Positions 1 through 6,721 of a stretch of 14,853 nt of DNA are shown here, in pieces (the stretch's first letter is position 1; every line of letters begins with the position of its first letter). Under the pieces are notes generated by a model. It saw only the letters and a program-made list of their open reading frames with translations. It was not told the origin of the DNA and did no database searches. Position numbers and translations under genes: made by a program. Source of the DNA: CAZOWL01 sp964583605 (GTDB taxonomy: Bacteria > Pseudomonadota > Gammaproteobacteria > Chromatiales > Chromatiaceae); the NCBI GenBank assembly GCA_964583605.1, contig CAZOWL010000101.1, positions 1 to 14,853 on the forward strand. The letters are read 5' to 3'.

Positions 1-140
1 ACGCCTGCATCCTGTCGCTGGTGGTGACGGAGGCCATCGAGCCGGAGGCGGTCCGCCACGCGCTGCGTGTTCACGAAGAGCTGGTCCACATCACGGTGGA
101 GATCAATCGCTACAGCCTTGCACCGGCGGTCGCAGCCTGA
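1..140 (+). CDS. 3' end of an unidentified gene
   Basis: A reading frame is already open at the left edge (first full codon at position 3) and ends at a TGA at 138-140, giving about 45 C-terminal residues. Codon use is GC-ending like the intact genes, and the peptide looks like alternating strand and helix (ILSLVVTEAI, then EAVRHALRVHEELVHITVEI). That could be the last beta-alpha-beta unit of a small alpha/beta or ACT-like domain, but I do not recognise the family. The next gene trace downstream is the hybrid-cluster-protein remnant on the same strand, so the two may once have been neighbours. The start lies outside the window. Confidence 0.6.
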   Translation, partial: ACILSLVVTEAIEPEAVRHALRVHEELVHITVEINRYSLAPAVAA

Positions 141-401
141 GCCGGGTGCAACAGGATCAAGGACGATCTGCGCCTGACTTGACTCAATCTGCACGGACAG
201 GACATCGCGCCGGCCCTTTTTAGCGGCATCCCTCGGCAGGCCGGGATTTCGCGTTAGGACTGGCTGGACGACGGAGCAGGCCATACAGATTCTAAACAAG
301 TACCGTCCATCCATAGCTGTCATCCCCAGTCAGCATCCTGCCACCGGCCGAGCTCTGGGACCGGCTCGATCCACTGAGCCCGGACCTGGACGCATATCCT
401 G

Positions 402-665
402 TTGCCTAGGATCTGGCGGAGATACCAATTCGGCCTGGACGACTGCAACGAGCTGCCGATCTCCTACGACATCGCCTGGTACGAGCAGAAGGCGATCATC
501 GTCCTGCTCGCGCTGCTGCACCTGGGGGTCAAGCACATCCGCCTGGGCCCGACCTTGCCGGCCTTCCTGTCGCCGAACGTCGCGAAGGTCCTGATCGAGC
601 AGTTCAACATCCGGCCGGTCGGGGACGTACACGAGGATGTCGCGGCCATGATGGCAGCCGCCTGA
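402..665 (+). pseudogene. hcp: hybrid-cluster protein (hydroxylamine reductase), C-terminal remnant
   Basis: Only the last ~80 residues of an Hcp-type protein are present. From about position 427 the translation carries the family's C-terminal signature: NELPISYDIAWYEQKAI, a hydrophobic helix, then HIRLGPTLPAFLSPNVAKVL and an acidic tail ending in a TGA at 663-665. Full Hcp is about 540-550 residues and contacts its iron-sulfur clusters through cysteines from the N-terminal CxxC region onward. All of that is missing, and I could not find it in the preceding 260 bases. Intact Hcp reduces hydroxylamine and/or nitric oxide in the cytoplasm during nitrosative stress. The ATG at 402 and the first few residues look accidental. 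The remnant cannot be functional. Confidence 0.85.
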
Positions 666-704
666 TCCACGCGGGCCGGGCTGCCCGACAGACTCGAGCA
701 GCCA

Positions 705-893
705 TCATTCCGCCGCTCCGATCCGCCCGCTCCCGTTCGCCCGCTCCACGAAGTCGAAGTAGAAGATGCTCTTTCCGGGAGCATCTTGCTCCGGATCACA
801 CTCAATCGGCAGGCTGTGGACGATCCCCTTGTGGCAGTCGATGCAGGTCAGGCCAGCATTCTCGGCGTCCTGGCAGCCCTGGCTAACGATCAT
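705..893 (-). pseudogene. multihaem c-type cytochrome remnant (NapC/NirT-like C-terminus)
   Basis: The minus strand encodes about 62 residues with one haem-binding motif in a context typical of NapC/NirT/TorC quinol dehydrogenases: GLTCIDCHKGIVHSLP. The family normally has an N-terminal membrane anchor and four or more CxxCH motifs. Here only the last motif and a tail ending in a TGA at 705-707 remain. The frame starts at an ATG (891-893) that lies inside the first palindromic repeat, so the gene is cut exactly where the repeat begins. Intact relatives pass electrons from the quinol pool to periplasmic reductases. Together with the hcp remnant this hints at a lost nitrogen-oxide module, which is inference. 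The unusual tail leaves the exact subfamily open. Confidence 0.6.
763..787. terminator. perfect 9-bp hairpin, possible terminator
   Basis: AAGATGCTC (763-771) and GAGCATCTT (779-787) pair perfectly around a 7-base loop. The hairpin lies inside the tail of the cytochrome remnant. On the minus strand it is followed by CTACTTCGACTTCG rather than a run of T, so intrinsic termination would be weak. It may instead be a small extragenic palindrome that became part of the frame. Confidence 0.35.
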
Positions 894-946
894 GGGGCGA
901 GGCGAGCCACCCCCGACCATGAAACGTCGCCTCGCCCCTGATCGTT
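885..946. repeat. 62-bp palindromic repeat, copy 1
   Basis: An imperfect palindrome: the left arm AACGATCA(T)GGGGCGAGG continues to 905 and pairs with 927-946, giving 20 bp with one bulged T at 893. A second copy lies at 1007-1068 in the same orientation. By hand alignment the copies match at 54 of 62 positions. No open reading frame or transposase is associated, so it resembles a REP/BIME-type or miniature hairpin element. Its left edge coincides with the truncated end of the cytochrome remnant. Confidence 0.8.
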
Positions 947-980
947 CCCTCACCCCAACCCTCTCCCAGCGGCGAGGGAG
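947..980. repeat. CCCTCACCCC-type extragenic repeat between the two palindromes
   Basis: The stretch begins CCCTCACCCCAACCCTCTCC and ends GGCGAGGGAG, so its ends can pair (CTCCC/GGGAG type). Sequences of this kind recur in intergenic DNA of many proteobacterial genomes, which is remembered knowledge and was not searched. It separates the two 62-bp palindromes and supports the view that this is a patch of repeated non-coding DNA. Confidence 0.5.
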
Positions 981-1006
981 CGAACGTGCTGCGCGAATTT
1001 CATGGT

Positions 1007-1068
1007 AACGATCATGGGACGAGGCGAGCCACCACAGACGATGACATGTCGCCCCGCCGCTGATCGTT
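1007..1068. repeat. 62-bp palindromic repeat, copy 2
   Basis: Same start (AACGATCATGGG), same end (CTGATCGTT) and same orientation as the copy at 885-946. Its stem has three further mismatches (the right arm reads GCCCCGCCGCTGATCGTT), so it looks older or under less constraint than copy 1. Confidence 0.75.
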
Positions 1069-1295
1069 CAGCTGATGTAATTGGCCGACACCAATGTCAT
1101 TCTTGACGAGACCACGGACGCCGGCCGCCCCTCGCGCGCGTCTCGCCTCGTCACCCGCTGCGCTCGCGCATGAGGAGGGATGATGCGGCATGGAGACACC
1201 TGCGCACCTTTTTGGAGGCCGCCGCAGGCTGCATCATGGTGACCGGCGAACGCGCCGGGGGCACGTCTGTCAACCGTCGTAGGAGGAAATTGCAG

Positions 1296-1722
1296 ATGGC
1301 TCATCGATCGCCGGCAATCGCGATTTCGCGCTTTACCACTGCTGGCCGTGGCCGTGGCCGCGGCCGCGGCCGTTCCAGAAGGATCGGCTCCGCGCCATCG
1401 GCAAGCCCTGGAGGCCTTGCAGAGCGAGCGGTTCAAGCAATCCGGGTCGGCACTGACGGCCGGTGATCGAGCCGTCATGACCCAAGCGACTGCGGATAGA
1501 GTGTATCAGCAACGCCTTGGACTGGACTTGGCCGAGTGCAACGGCCCGGGGCGCTACGTGCTGCCGGTGCCGGCCACCTTCGTCATCGACCGCGGCGGGG
1601 TGATCCGAGCCCGATTCGCCGACGTCGATTATCGGCAGCGGATGGAGTCGATCTCGGTCTGCTTGACTCCAGCCGATTCGACACCGAGGCACGCGAACTG
1701 GCAATGCGACCGCTCAGCCTAA
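1296..1722 (+). pseudogene. secreted peroxiredoxin-like (AhpC/TSA) gene lacking its centre
   Basis: An AGGAGG ribosome-binding site precedes ATG 1296. The signal-peptide core (ALPLLAVAVAAAAAVPEGSA) is in a different frame from that ATG, so there is a frameshift near 1325. In the second frame a mature N-terminus (QALEALQSERFKQSG, then ALTAGDRAVMTQATAD) is followed directly by the family's C-terminal portion, VYQQRLGLDLAECNGPGRY and LPVPATFVIDRGGVIRARF. The central thioredoxin fold with its catalytic FYRGxWCPFC-type segment is missing, about 130 residues by memory of homologues. The C-terminus after DYRQRME is also replaced by unrelated sequence up to TAA 1720-1722. Intact relatives are predicted periplasmic thiol peroxidases. 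The 3' end overlaps the start of the histidine kinase. Confidence 0.75.
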
Positions 1723-3647
1723 GATTTCATGTCACGGCCGCGTTCCTCGGCCTCCTGACCCTCTTGATGGCCGCCGGCTTCTACGCCATCGGCGCCTTTC
1801 AGCGCCAGCTCGCCTATGATGCCTTGGTCGAGATCGCCGGCCGTCTTGAGCTCGCTGCCGAGCAGATCTATGCCCAGGGGATGAACTACAAGCAGAACGC
1901 CCCGCGCGATTACCGCACCTACTATCGCGATGTCCGACTCTACTACCAAGATCTGACGGCCCACGTGGCCACCTTCGACGAGGTGGTCGAGGCCTTCATG
2001 AACAGCGACTTCCACGATCAAGTGCCGACACCGCTGCCGTGGATGCAGCCGCGCCTCGGGGCCGCGGTCGTTGCGGCCGTGCGCGAGCTCGAGCATGTCT
2101 GGAGCCAATGGCGGCAGGCATTGGTCGCCGCCCTGGGTGACGACCCGCAGGAGCCCCGCCTCGAATGGGCGGCGGAGCACGTCATCGCCGAGCAGGAGAC
2201 GCTCGGCCGAGCCACTGAGGCCCTGACGCAGACGCTTCGGGAGTGGACCGCGCGCGAGTACCACCGTGTGATCCAGGGCGTGATCGGGGCCGGCGCTGCC
2301 GCGATCCTGGTCGCGGTGCTCCTGCTCGTCGTCATGCACCGGCGCGTCCTGGCGCCTTTGCGCGCGACGACGGACGGCTTCCAGCGTGTCGCCGAGGGCG
2401 ATTTCGGCGAGCACCTGTCGGTCACCGGGACGGCGGAGATCCGCCATCTCATCGCCAGCTTCAATCGCCTGTCGGTGCGCCTCGATCTCCTCTACCAACT
2501 GATCCAGCGCCTCCAGCAGGGGACGGATCTCGACGCGCTGGTCGGCTTCTTGAGCGGCGATTTCGCCGACCTCTTGGGCTGTCATTGGATCGGTGTCGTT
2601 CTCATCGACGAGGCGCATGCGAGTGCGCGTGTCGAGACGGCCTGGATCGACGGGGAGCCGCAGCCAAGCGAGCGCCGTCTCTATCGTCTTGAAGGCACGC
2701 TGCTCGAAGCGGTGCTCGCGACGCAGCGCCCGCGCCAGATTGACGATTTGACGTCGGTGGCCGCCGAGCACGAGGCCTATGAGCTGTTGCGACATTTGGT
2801 CGCCATCGGCATGCGCGACGCGGTGTTTCTGCCGCTCACGCCGCAGACGGGCACACCAGTCCCGGCGGTCATCGTCGTGGCCAGCCGACAGACGGGAGGC
2901 TTCGACGCCGGGCAGCGCCGGCTCCTGGGGAATGTCGCACAGCTCCTGACTCAGGCCTTCGGGCGCACGGCGCGGTTCGTCGAGCAGGGCCGCCTCGCCG
3001 CGATCGGTGAATTCGCCTCCGGGATCGCGCACGAGCTGCGCTCGCCGTTGAGCACCGTCTCGATGGCGCTGGAGTACCTCGCCGATCAGCCCCTCCCCGA
3101 CCGGGCGCAGCGACGCGCCGATCTCGGCGTGCAGGAGGCGCAGCGGATGCGCCGCCTGCTCGATGACATCCTCACCTATGCCAAGCCCTTGAGCCTCAAC
3201 CTGCAGCCCGTCGACTTGGTGAGCAGCCTGCGCGAGCTCATCGACGGCTACGCATCGAGCGGCGCTCGGCACGCACTGCGGCTGGACCTCGCCGTGCCGC
3301 ACGCGACGGTAGTGGCCGATGTCGATCGTCTGCGCCAGATCTTCGTCAATCTGACCGACAATGCCTGCGAGGCCGCGCCCGCCGGGACACAGGTGACCTG
3401 GCGGGTGGCGTCGGCGCCCGATTCGGGCTCGGTCCTGATCTCGATTCACAATCCCGGAGAGCCCATCCCCGCCGCCGTGCTCGCGCGTCTCACCCAGCCC
3501 TTCGTCAGCACCAAGCCGGGCGGGACCGGGCTCGGGCTCGCGATCGTGCGGCGCCTGGTCGAGGGGCACGGCGGTACGCTGCGCATCGACTCGGTCCCCA
3601 GCGAGGGCACGCGCGTGGAGATCCGCCTCCCGAGCGTGCAGGTCTGA
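1704..3647 (+). CDS. membrane sensor histidine kinase (HAMP-GAF-HisKA-HATPase)
   Basis: A 647-residue sensor kinase. A first membrane helix spans about residues 10-30. It is followed by a ~155-residue, mostly helical periplasmic sensor region of unknown ligand, a second helix at about 190-213 and a HAMP linker. A GAF-like domain (about 275-425) precedes the HisKA domain, whose H-box IAHELRSPLSTVS has the phospho-accepting His443. The ATPase domain has N-box NLTDNACEA (Asn553) and the G2 box GGTGLGLAI near 606-614. The usual DNGxG segment reads HNPGEPIP. ATG 1704 was chosen because it directly precedes a positively charged start and the first helix. Upstream in-frame codons run through the broken peroxiredoxin gene. 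The ribosome site (GAGG, about 14 bases upstream) is poor. The likely partner is the convergent sigma-54 activator. The signal sensed is not evident. Confidence 0.93.
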   Translation: MRPLSLRFHVTAAFLGLLTLLMAAGFYAIGAFQRQLAYDALVEIAGRLELAAEQIYAQGMNYKQNAPRDYRTYYRDVRLYYQDLTAHVATFDEVVEAFMNSDFHDQVPTPLPWMQPRLGAAVVAAVRELEHVWSQWRQALVAALGDDPQEPRLEWAAEHVIAEQETLGRATEALTQTLREWTAREYHRVIQGVIGAGAAAILVAVLLLVVMHRRVLAPLRATTDGFQRVAEGDFGEHLSVTGTAEIRHLIASFNRLSVRLDLLYQLIQRLQQGTDLDALVGFLSGDFADLLGCHWIGVVLIDEAHASARVETAWIDGEPQPSERRLYRLEGTLLEAVLATQRPRQIDDLTSVAAEHEAYELLRHLVAIGMRDAVFLPLTPQTGTPVPAVIVVASRQTGGFDAGQRRLLGNVAQLLTQAFGRTARFVEQGRLAAIGEFASGIAHELRSPLSTVSMALEYLADQPLPDRAQRRADLGVQEAQRMRRLLDDILTYAKPLSLNLQPVDLVSSLRELIDGYASSGARHALRLDLAVPHATVVADVDRLRQIFVNLTDNACEAAPAGTQVTWRVASAPDSGSVLISIHNPGEPIPAAVLARLTQPFVSTKPGGTGLGLAIVRRLVEGHGGTLRIDSVPSEGTRVEIRLPSVQV

Positions 3648-3649
3648 TT

Positions 3650-5026
3650 TCACCGACCCGGAAGCTGCAGCCCGTACTTGCGGATCTTGCGGTCGAGCGC
3701 CGGGCGCGAGATGCCGAGAATGTCGCAGGCCCGCCCCTTGTGTCCGCCGGTATGGCCCAAGACCCGTTGGATATGCTCGGCCTCGACGGCGTCGAGGCTG
3801 CGGGTGATCAGTGACTGCTGGGCGGCCTGGTCGTCGGCCTGGCTCACCGCGGCAGGCGGCGCAGGACCCGCACGCGGCACAAGCGGCAGCAGCTCCGCGG
3901 TAACGACCCCGGTGCGCGCCTGCAGCATCGCCTGGGTCAGGACATTCTCGAGCTCGCGCACATTGCCGGGCCAATCGTAGCTGGCGAGCCGGCCGAGCGC
4001 CTCCTCGCTGATCCGCGGCGGCGGCTTCTCGAGCCGCGCGGCGATCCGCGCCAAGAGCCCCGTCGCCAGCAGCGGGATATCCTCGGGCCGTGCGCGCAGC
4101 GGCGGCACCGGGATCTCGATGACCTGAAGACGGTAGACGAGGTCCTCGCGAAAGCGCCCGGCCGGCGCCTCGGCGAGGAGGTCGCGATTGGTCGCCGCGA
4201 CCACCCGCGCCCGCGTCGCGAGCGGCTGTGTGCCCCCGACGCGCTCGAAGACCCGTTCCTGCAGGACCCGGAGCAGCTTGGCCTGTAGCGTCGCGGCCAG
4301 CTCGCCGACCTCGTCGAGAAAGAGGGTCCCCTCGTCGGCCAGCTCGAACTTGCCGAGCTTGCGTGCCTGGGCCCCGGTGAAGGCGCCCTTCTCATGCCCG
4401 AACAGCTCGCTCTCCAAGAGCGTCTCGACGATCGCCGCACAGTTCACGGCCACGAACGGGCCACTGCGGCCGCTGTGCTGGTGGATCAAGCGGGCCACGA
4501 CCTCCTTGCCGGTGCCGGATTCACCTGTGATCAGAACGCTCGCCGAGCTGCGGGCGCTGAGCGCGATCGCCTTGCTGACCGTGAGCATCGCGTCGCTGCG
4601 GCCAATCAGATCACGGCCAGGATCGGCGGGCTCGGCCGGCGGGGTCGCCCGTTGCGCTGAAGCCCGCTGTCGCACGAGGCGCTCGACGGTGCGCTGCAGC
4701 TCATCGGTCTTGATCGGCTTGTGCACGAAGTCGGCGGCGCCGCGCTGGATGGCCTCGATCGCTAGCTCCAGATCGTGCTGCCCGGTGATCATGATCACCG
4801 GCAGGTCGGGATCCTGCGCCAGGATCTCGCCGAGCAGCTCGCTGCCGCGTCCGTCCGGTAGCTGTTGATCGAGTAGTACCAGATCGCAACGGGCGGCCTG
4901 CAGCCGGGCTGAGGCCGCCCGCCAGCTGGTCGCGCCCTGAACGTCGAAGCCCGCGTCTTCGAAGTGCAGGCTGAGCATCTCCAACAGGGCTTCGTCGTCC
5001 TCGACGATGAGCAGTCGCTGCGCCAT
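3650..5026 (-). CDS. NtrC-family sigma-54-dependent response regulator
   Basis: 458 residues, full length for the family. The receiver domain (about 1-120) has the acidic pocket EDD at 9-11, phospho-acceptor Asp53 (LLDQQLPDG), Thr81 and Lys103 (VHKPI). The central AAA+ domain has Walker A GESGTGKE (168-175), the sigma-54 contact loop GAFTGA (214-219), Walker B TLFLDEVGE (about 234-242) and an arginine-rich sensor region. A C-terminal Fis-type helix-turn-helix covers about 415-455 (GRACDILGISRPALDRKIRK). It should activate sigma-54 promoters when phosphorylated, most likely by the kinase encoded tail-to-tail at 1704-3647. Its stop codon lies 2 bp from the kinase stop. ATG 5026 follows two GAGG sequences. 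I saw no convincing -24/-12 promoter in the window that would name its target. Confidence 0.97.
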   Translation of the reverse strand: MAQRLLIVEDDEALLEMLSLHFEDAGFDVQGATSWRAASARLQAARCDLVLLDQQLPDGRGSELLGEILAQDPDLPVIMITGQHDLELAIEAIQRGAADFVHKPIKTDELQRTVERLVRQRASAQRATPPAEPADPGRDLIGRSDAMLTVSKAIALSARSSASVLITGESGTGKEVVARLIHQHSGRSGPFVAVNCAAIVETLLESELFGHEKGAFTGAQARKLGKFELADEGTLFLDEVGELAATLQAKLLRVLQERVFERVGGTQPLATRARVVAATNRDLLAEAPAGRFREDLVYRLQVIEIPVPPLRARPEDIPLLATGLLARIAARLEKPPPRISEEALGRLASYDWPGNVRELENVLTQAMLQARTGVVTAELLPLVPRAGPAPPAAVSQADDQAAQQSLITRSLDAVEAEHIQRVLGHTGGHKGRACDILGISRPALDRKIRKYGLQLPGR

Positions 5027-5200
5027 CCTCGGTGTGGAACCTCGATACCTTGTCTCGTGCCTCGTCGACGACCGGCGCTGGCCGCCTCATGCCGACTCGC
5101 AGTGTCACCGCCTGATCGATGGACGACCATACTGGCGCATGCTCCCGATGACATAGCAGGCGCCCTCGCCTTGGCCGAGCCCGTCGATCTTGCTTGCCTC

Positions 5201-5230
5201 AGCAGGCGACTCGATGCGATGGGGCCTGCT
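5201..5230. terminator. weak hairpin downstream of the receiver-domain gene
   Basis: AGCAGGC (5201-5207) pairs with GCCTGCT (5224-5230) around a 16-base loop, 14 bases past the stop of the minus-strand receiver gene. There is no T-run, so it is at most a weak or factor-dependent terminator. The 218 bases between that gene and the sigma-54 activator hold nothing else I can recognise. Confidence 0.25.
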
Positions 5231-5244
5231 CGAGTATTACCCGC

Positions 5245-5658
5245 CTAGTTGTTGCCGTCGAGCGCGGCTTCGAGCAAGGCGGCCAATTCGTGCTCTGGGA
5301 CCGGCTTGGTCAGGAAGGCGTTGGTGGCGAGGCGCCCGGCCCCTCGCCCCTGCACGCCGTGGCGACCACTGCAGATCGCGATGCGTGTCAGCGGATCGGT
5401 ATCGGCCAAGGACTCTGCGAGCGCGACGCCGTCGCCATCGGGCAGATCGGCATCGATCAGCACGAGATCCTGCGCCGTCGCCCGCGCCAGGCGCCAGGCG
5501 GCGGCACAGGTGTCGGCCCACTCGACCTGAGCGCCCGCCTCCTCAAAGCGCCACACAAGCACCTGCCCGAGGGCCGGGTCATCCTCGACCAAAAGCACCC
5601 GTGGCCGGCGGCCTCGCCGCCGCACGAACCCCGCGACGGTGCGTTCGAGCTCGCTCAT
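5245..5658 (-). CDS. stand-alone receiver-domain (REC) protein
   Basis: 137 residues: a basic N-terminal tail of about 20 residues (FVRRRGRRPR), then one complete CheY-like receiver domain with no output domain. Visible key residues are the acidic pair in VEDD (25-27), phospho-acceptor Asp69 in LIDADLPDGDG, Ser96 in the Thr/Ser switch position and Lys117 in FLTKPV. ATG 5658 is preferred over an upstream in-frame start because GGAAA lies 11-15 bases upstream and the alternative would overlap the sigma gene. It lies 13 bases downstream of the truncated ECF sigma gene on the same strand, so they were probably co-transcribed. Such proteins relay or sink phosphate. Whether it is fed by the neighbouring kinase is unknown. 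Confidence 0.88.
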   Translation of the reverse strand: MSELERTVAGFVRRRGRRPRVLLVEDDPALGQVLVWRFEEAGAQVEWADTCAAAWRLARATAQDLVLIDADLPDGDGVALAESLADTDPLTRIAICSGRHGVQGRGAGRLATNAFLTKPVPEHELAALLEAALDGNN

Positions 5659-5671
5659 GCACGCGTTTCCG

Positions 5672-6085
5672 TTACACGCGCTCGCCAAGGGCGTCGCGCA
5701 ACCGCTGACGGGCTCGGAACAGGCGTGTGCCGACAGTCGCCGAATTCAGCCCGAGTCGCTCAGCGATCTCCTGCTGCGAATAGCCGTGCAGCACCTGCAG
5801 CACGAGCGGCTCGCGGTACTCAGCGGGCAGCGCGCGCAGTGCCCGACGCAGCACGAAGGCCTCGGTGCTCGTGTCATAGCGAGCGCATCGCTCCGCGATG
5901 GCCTCCGGCGGCGTGTCGGTCTGCTCCAGGCGCGGGCGGGCGAAACGCCGCGCGTTCTCGCGCCGGACGATCGTGTAGAGCCAGGCCTGCGCGGCCGGCG
6001 CACTTTGGAGCTGCTCGAGCGAGCGCCAGGCCCGCAGCAGGCTCTCCTGGACCAGGTCCTCGGCGGTATGCCGAGCGCGCCGATT
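5672..6085 (-). pseudogene. ECF-type sigma-70 factor without its N-terminus
   Basis: The frame is open from 6181 down to TAA 5672-5674. From about 6085 it reads as an ECF sigma factor: region 2 (AEDLVQESLLRAWRSLEQLQ, AWLYTIVRRENARRFAR), a variable linker, and region 4 (LRALPAEYREPLVLQVLHGY, SQQEIAERLGLNSATVGTRL, FRARQRLRDAL). The first 30-40 residues of the family (region 2.1) are absent. Upstream codons do not resemble sigma factors and contain no ATG, GTG or TTG. The only in-frame start is GTG 5854, which would give a 60-residue region-4-only peptide. An intact relative would direct RNA polymerase to a small regulon. No anti-sigma gene is adjacent. The truncated end abuts another truncated gene in the opposite direction. 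Confidence 0.82.
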
Positions 6086-6661
6086 ACCCTGGCCGGCGAG
6101 TACGCGACCGGTCTCGGTATCCTCGCCTTCCGACCGGAGCGGGCCGCGCTGTGCGTATGCTGGCTCGATGAGTCCTTCCGATTACGCGCCGAGCGCCAGG
6201 GCTGGCACGCCCTCGACGAGGGCGTCGAGTCGTTGCCGGGTGTGCTGCAGCCCCTGGCGGGGATGCGCTTCCAGACGCGACGCATCGCTGGCCGCGAGGT
6301 GCTCCTCGCGCGGCGCGCCGGCCGGGAGACGCGTTTCGGCGAGAAGGTCAGCCCGCTGCCGGACCTCAACCCATCCTGGCAGGCCCGTCTGGGTGCCTAC
6401 GAGACCCTCAATGCCGATCCGGGCTTTCCGGTGCGCGAGACCGAGCTGCTCGCGCAGCACGGACACCTCTGCCTCGCCTACCGCCTGCCGCGGCTCTCGC
6501 GCGCGAGGATCCATCTGCCGCTGCGCGCCGTTTCGCCGGCCGAGGCCATGGTTCTCGGCCTGGGCCGCACCCCCGGTGAGACGGTACGCATGATCCAGGT
6601 CGGCGGCGGGGAGCGGCTGCGCTTCTCCGGATGGATCGCTCGGCCGGTCGCCCCCGCCTGA
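6068..6661 (+). pseudogene. N-terminally truncated gene, probably C-terminal domain of a serine hydrolase
   Basis: The plus-strand frame ending at TGA 6659-6661 has strong coding character from about 6170. Recognisable blocks are LNPSWQARLGAYETLN, HGHLCLAYRLPRLSRARIHL and MVLGLGRTPGETVRM. I remember these from the C-terminal domain of beta-lactamase-related serine hydrolases of purple sulfur and related bacteria, but no catalytic SxxK/YxN motif is present because that domain would lie upstream. ATG 6068 is the nearest start but sits inside the antisense of the sigma factor, and the first ~35 residues look accidental. The gene therefore seems to have lost its N-terminus at the same junction that beheaded the ECF sigma factor. 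Family assignment is from memory and moderate. Confidence 0.55.
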
Positions 6662-6721
6662 AAGAAGGCCGATGCGCTCGGGGTCTTAGGGGCAGATCCC
6701 ATCACCGAGGACTGTGAACCG

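Larger units (their letters stand above)
894..1295. other. 402-base stretch without a credible gene
   Basis: This stretch holds the two palindromic repeats and the CCCTCACCCC element (885-1068). The remaining part, 1069-1295, has no recognisable coding similarity on either strand. A minus-strand frame ending at 1068 (last residues SRMTLVSANYIS) could be the tail of a lost gene, but I could not identify it. A good ribosome-binding site (AGGAGG, 1281-1286) at the right edge belongs to the broken peroxiredoxin gene. Confidence 0.5.

Noticed and set aside
150..200. Possible FNR-like box (TTGACTCAATC) upstream of the hcp remnant
   Set aside because: It matches only part of TTGAT-N4-ATCAA and has no intact gene to control.
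300..412. Short plus-strand frame PAELWDRLDPLSPDLDAYPVA ending at TAG about 412
   Set aside because: Codon use looks coding-like and it could be another gene tail, but it is only about 35 codons after a stop and has no recognised family.
1719..3974. Long minus-strand open frame of about 750 codons opposite the kinase
   Set aside because: It is an antisense shadow produced by GC-rich codons. The plus strand has full kinase motifs, while the minus translation is low-complexity and matches nothing.
4188..4868. Plus-strand 226-codon frame opposite the sigma-54 activator
   Set aside because: It is antisense to the AAA+ domain, with serine/arginine-rich low-complexity translation.
5027..5244. Sigma-54 promoter (GG-N10-GC) for the activator operon
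   Set aside because: GG/GC pairs with the right spacing are expected by chance in such GC-rich sequence, and no full TGGCAC-N5-TTGC match was seen.
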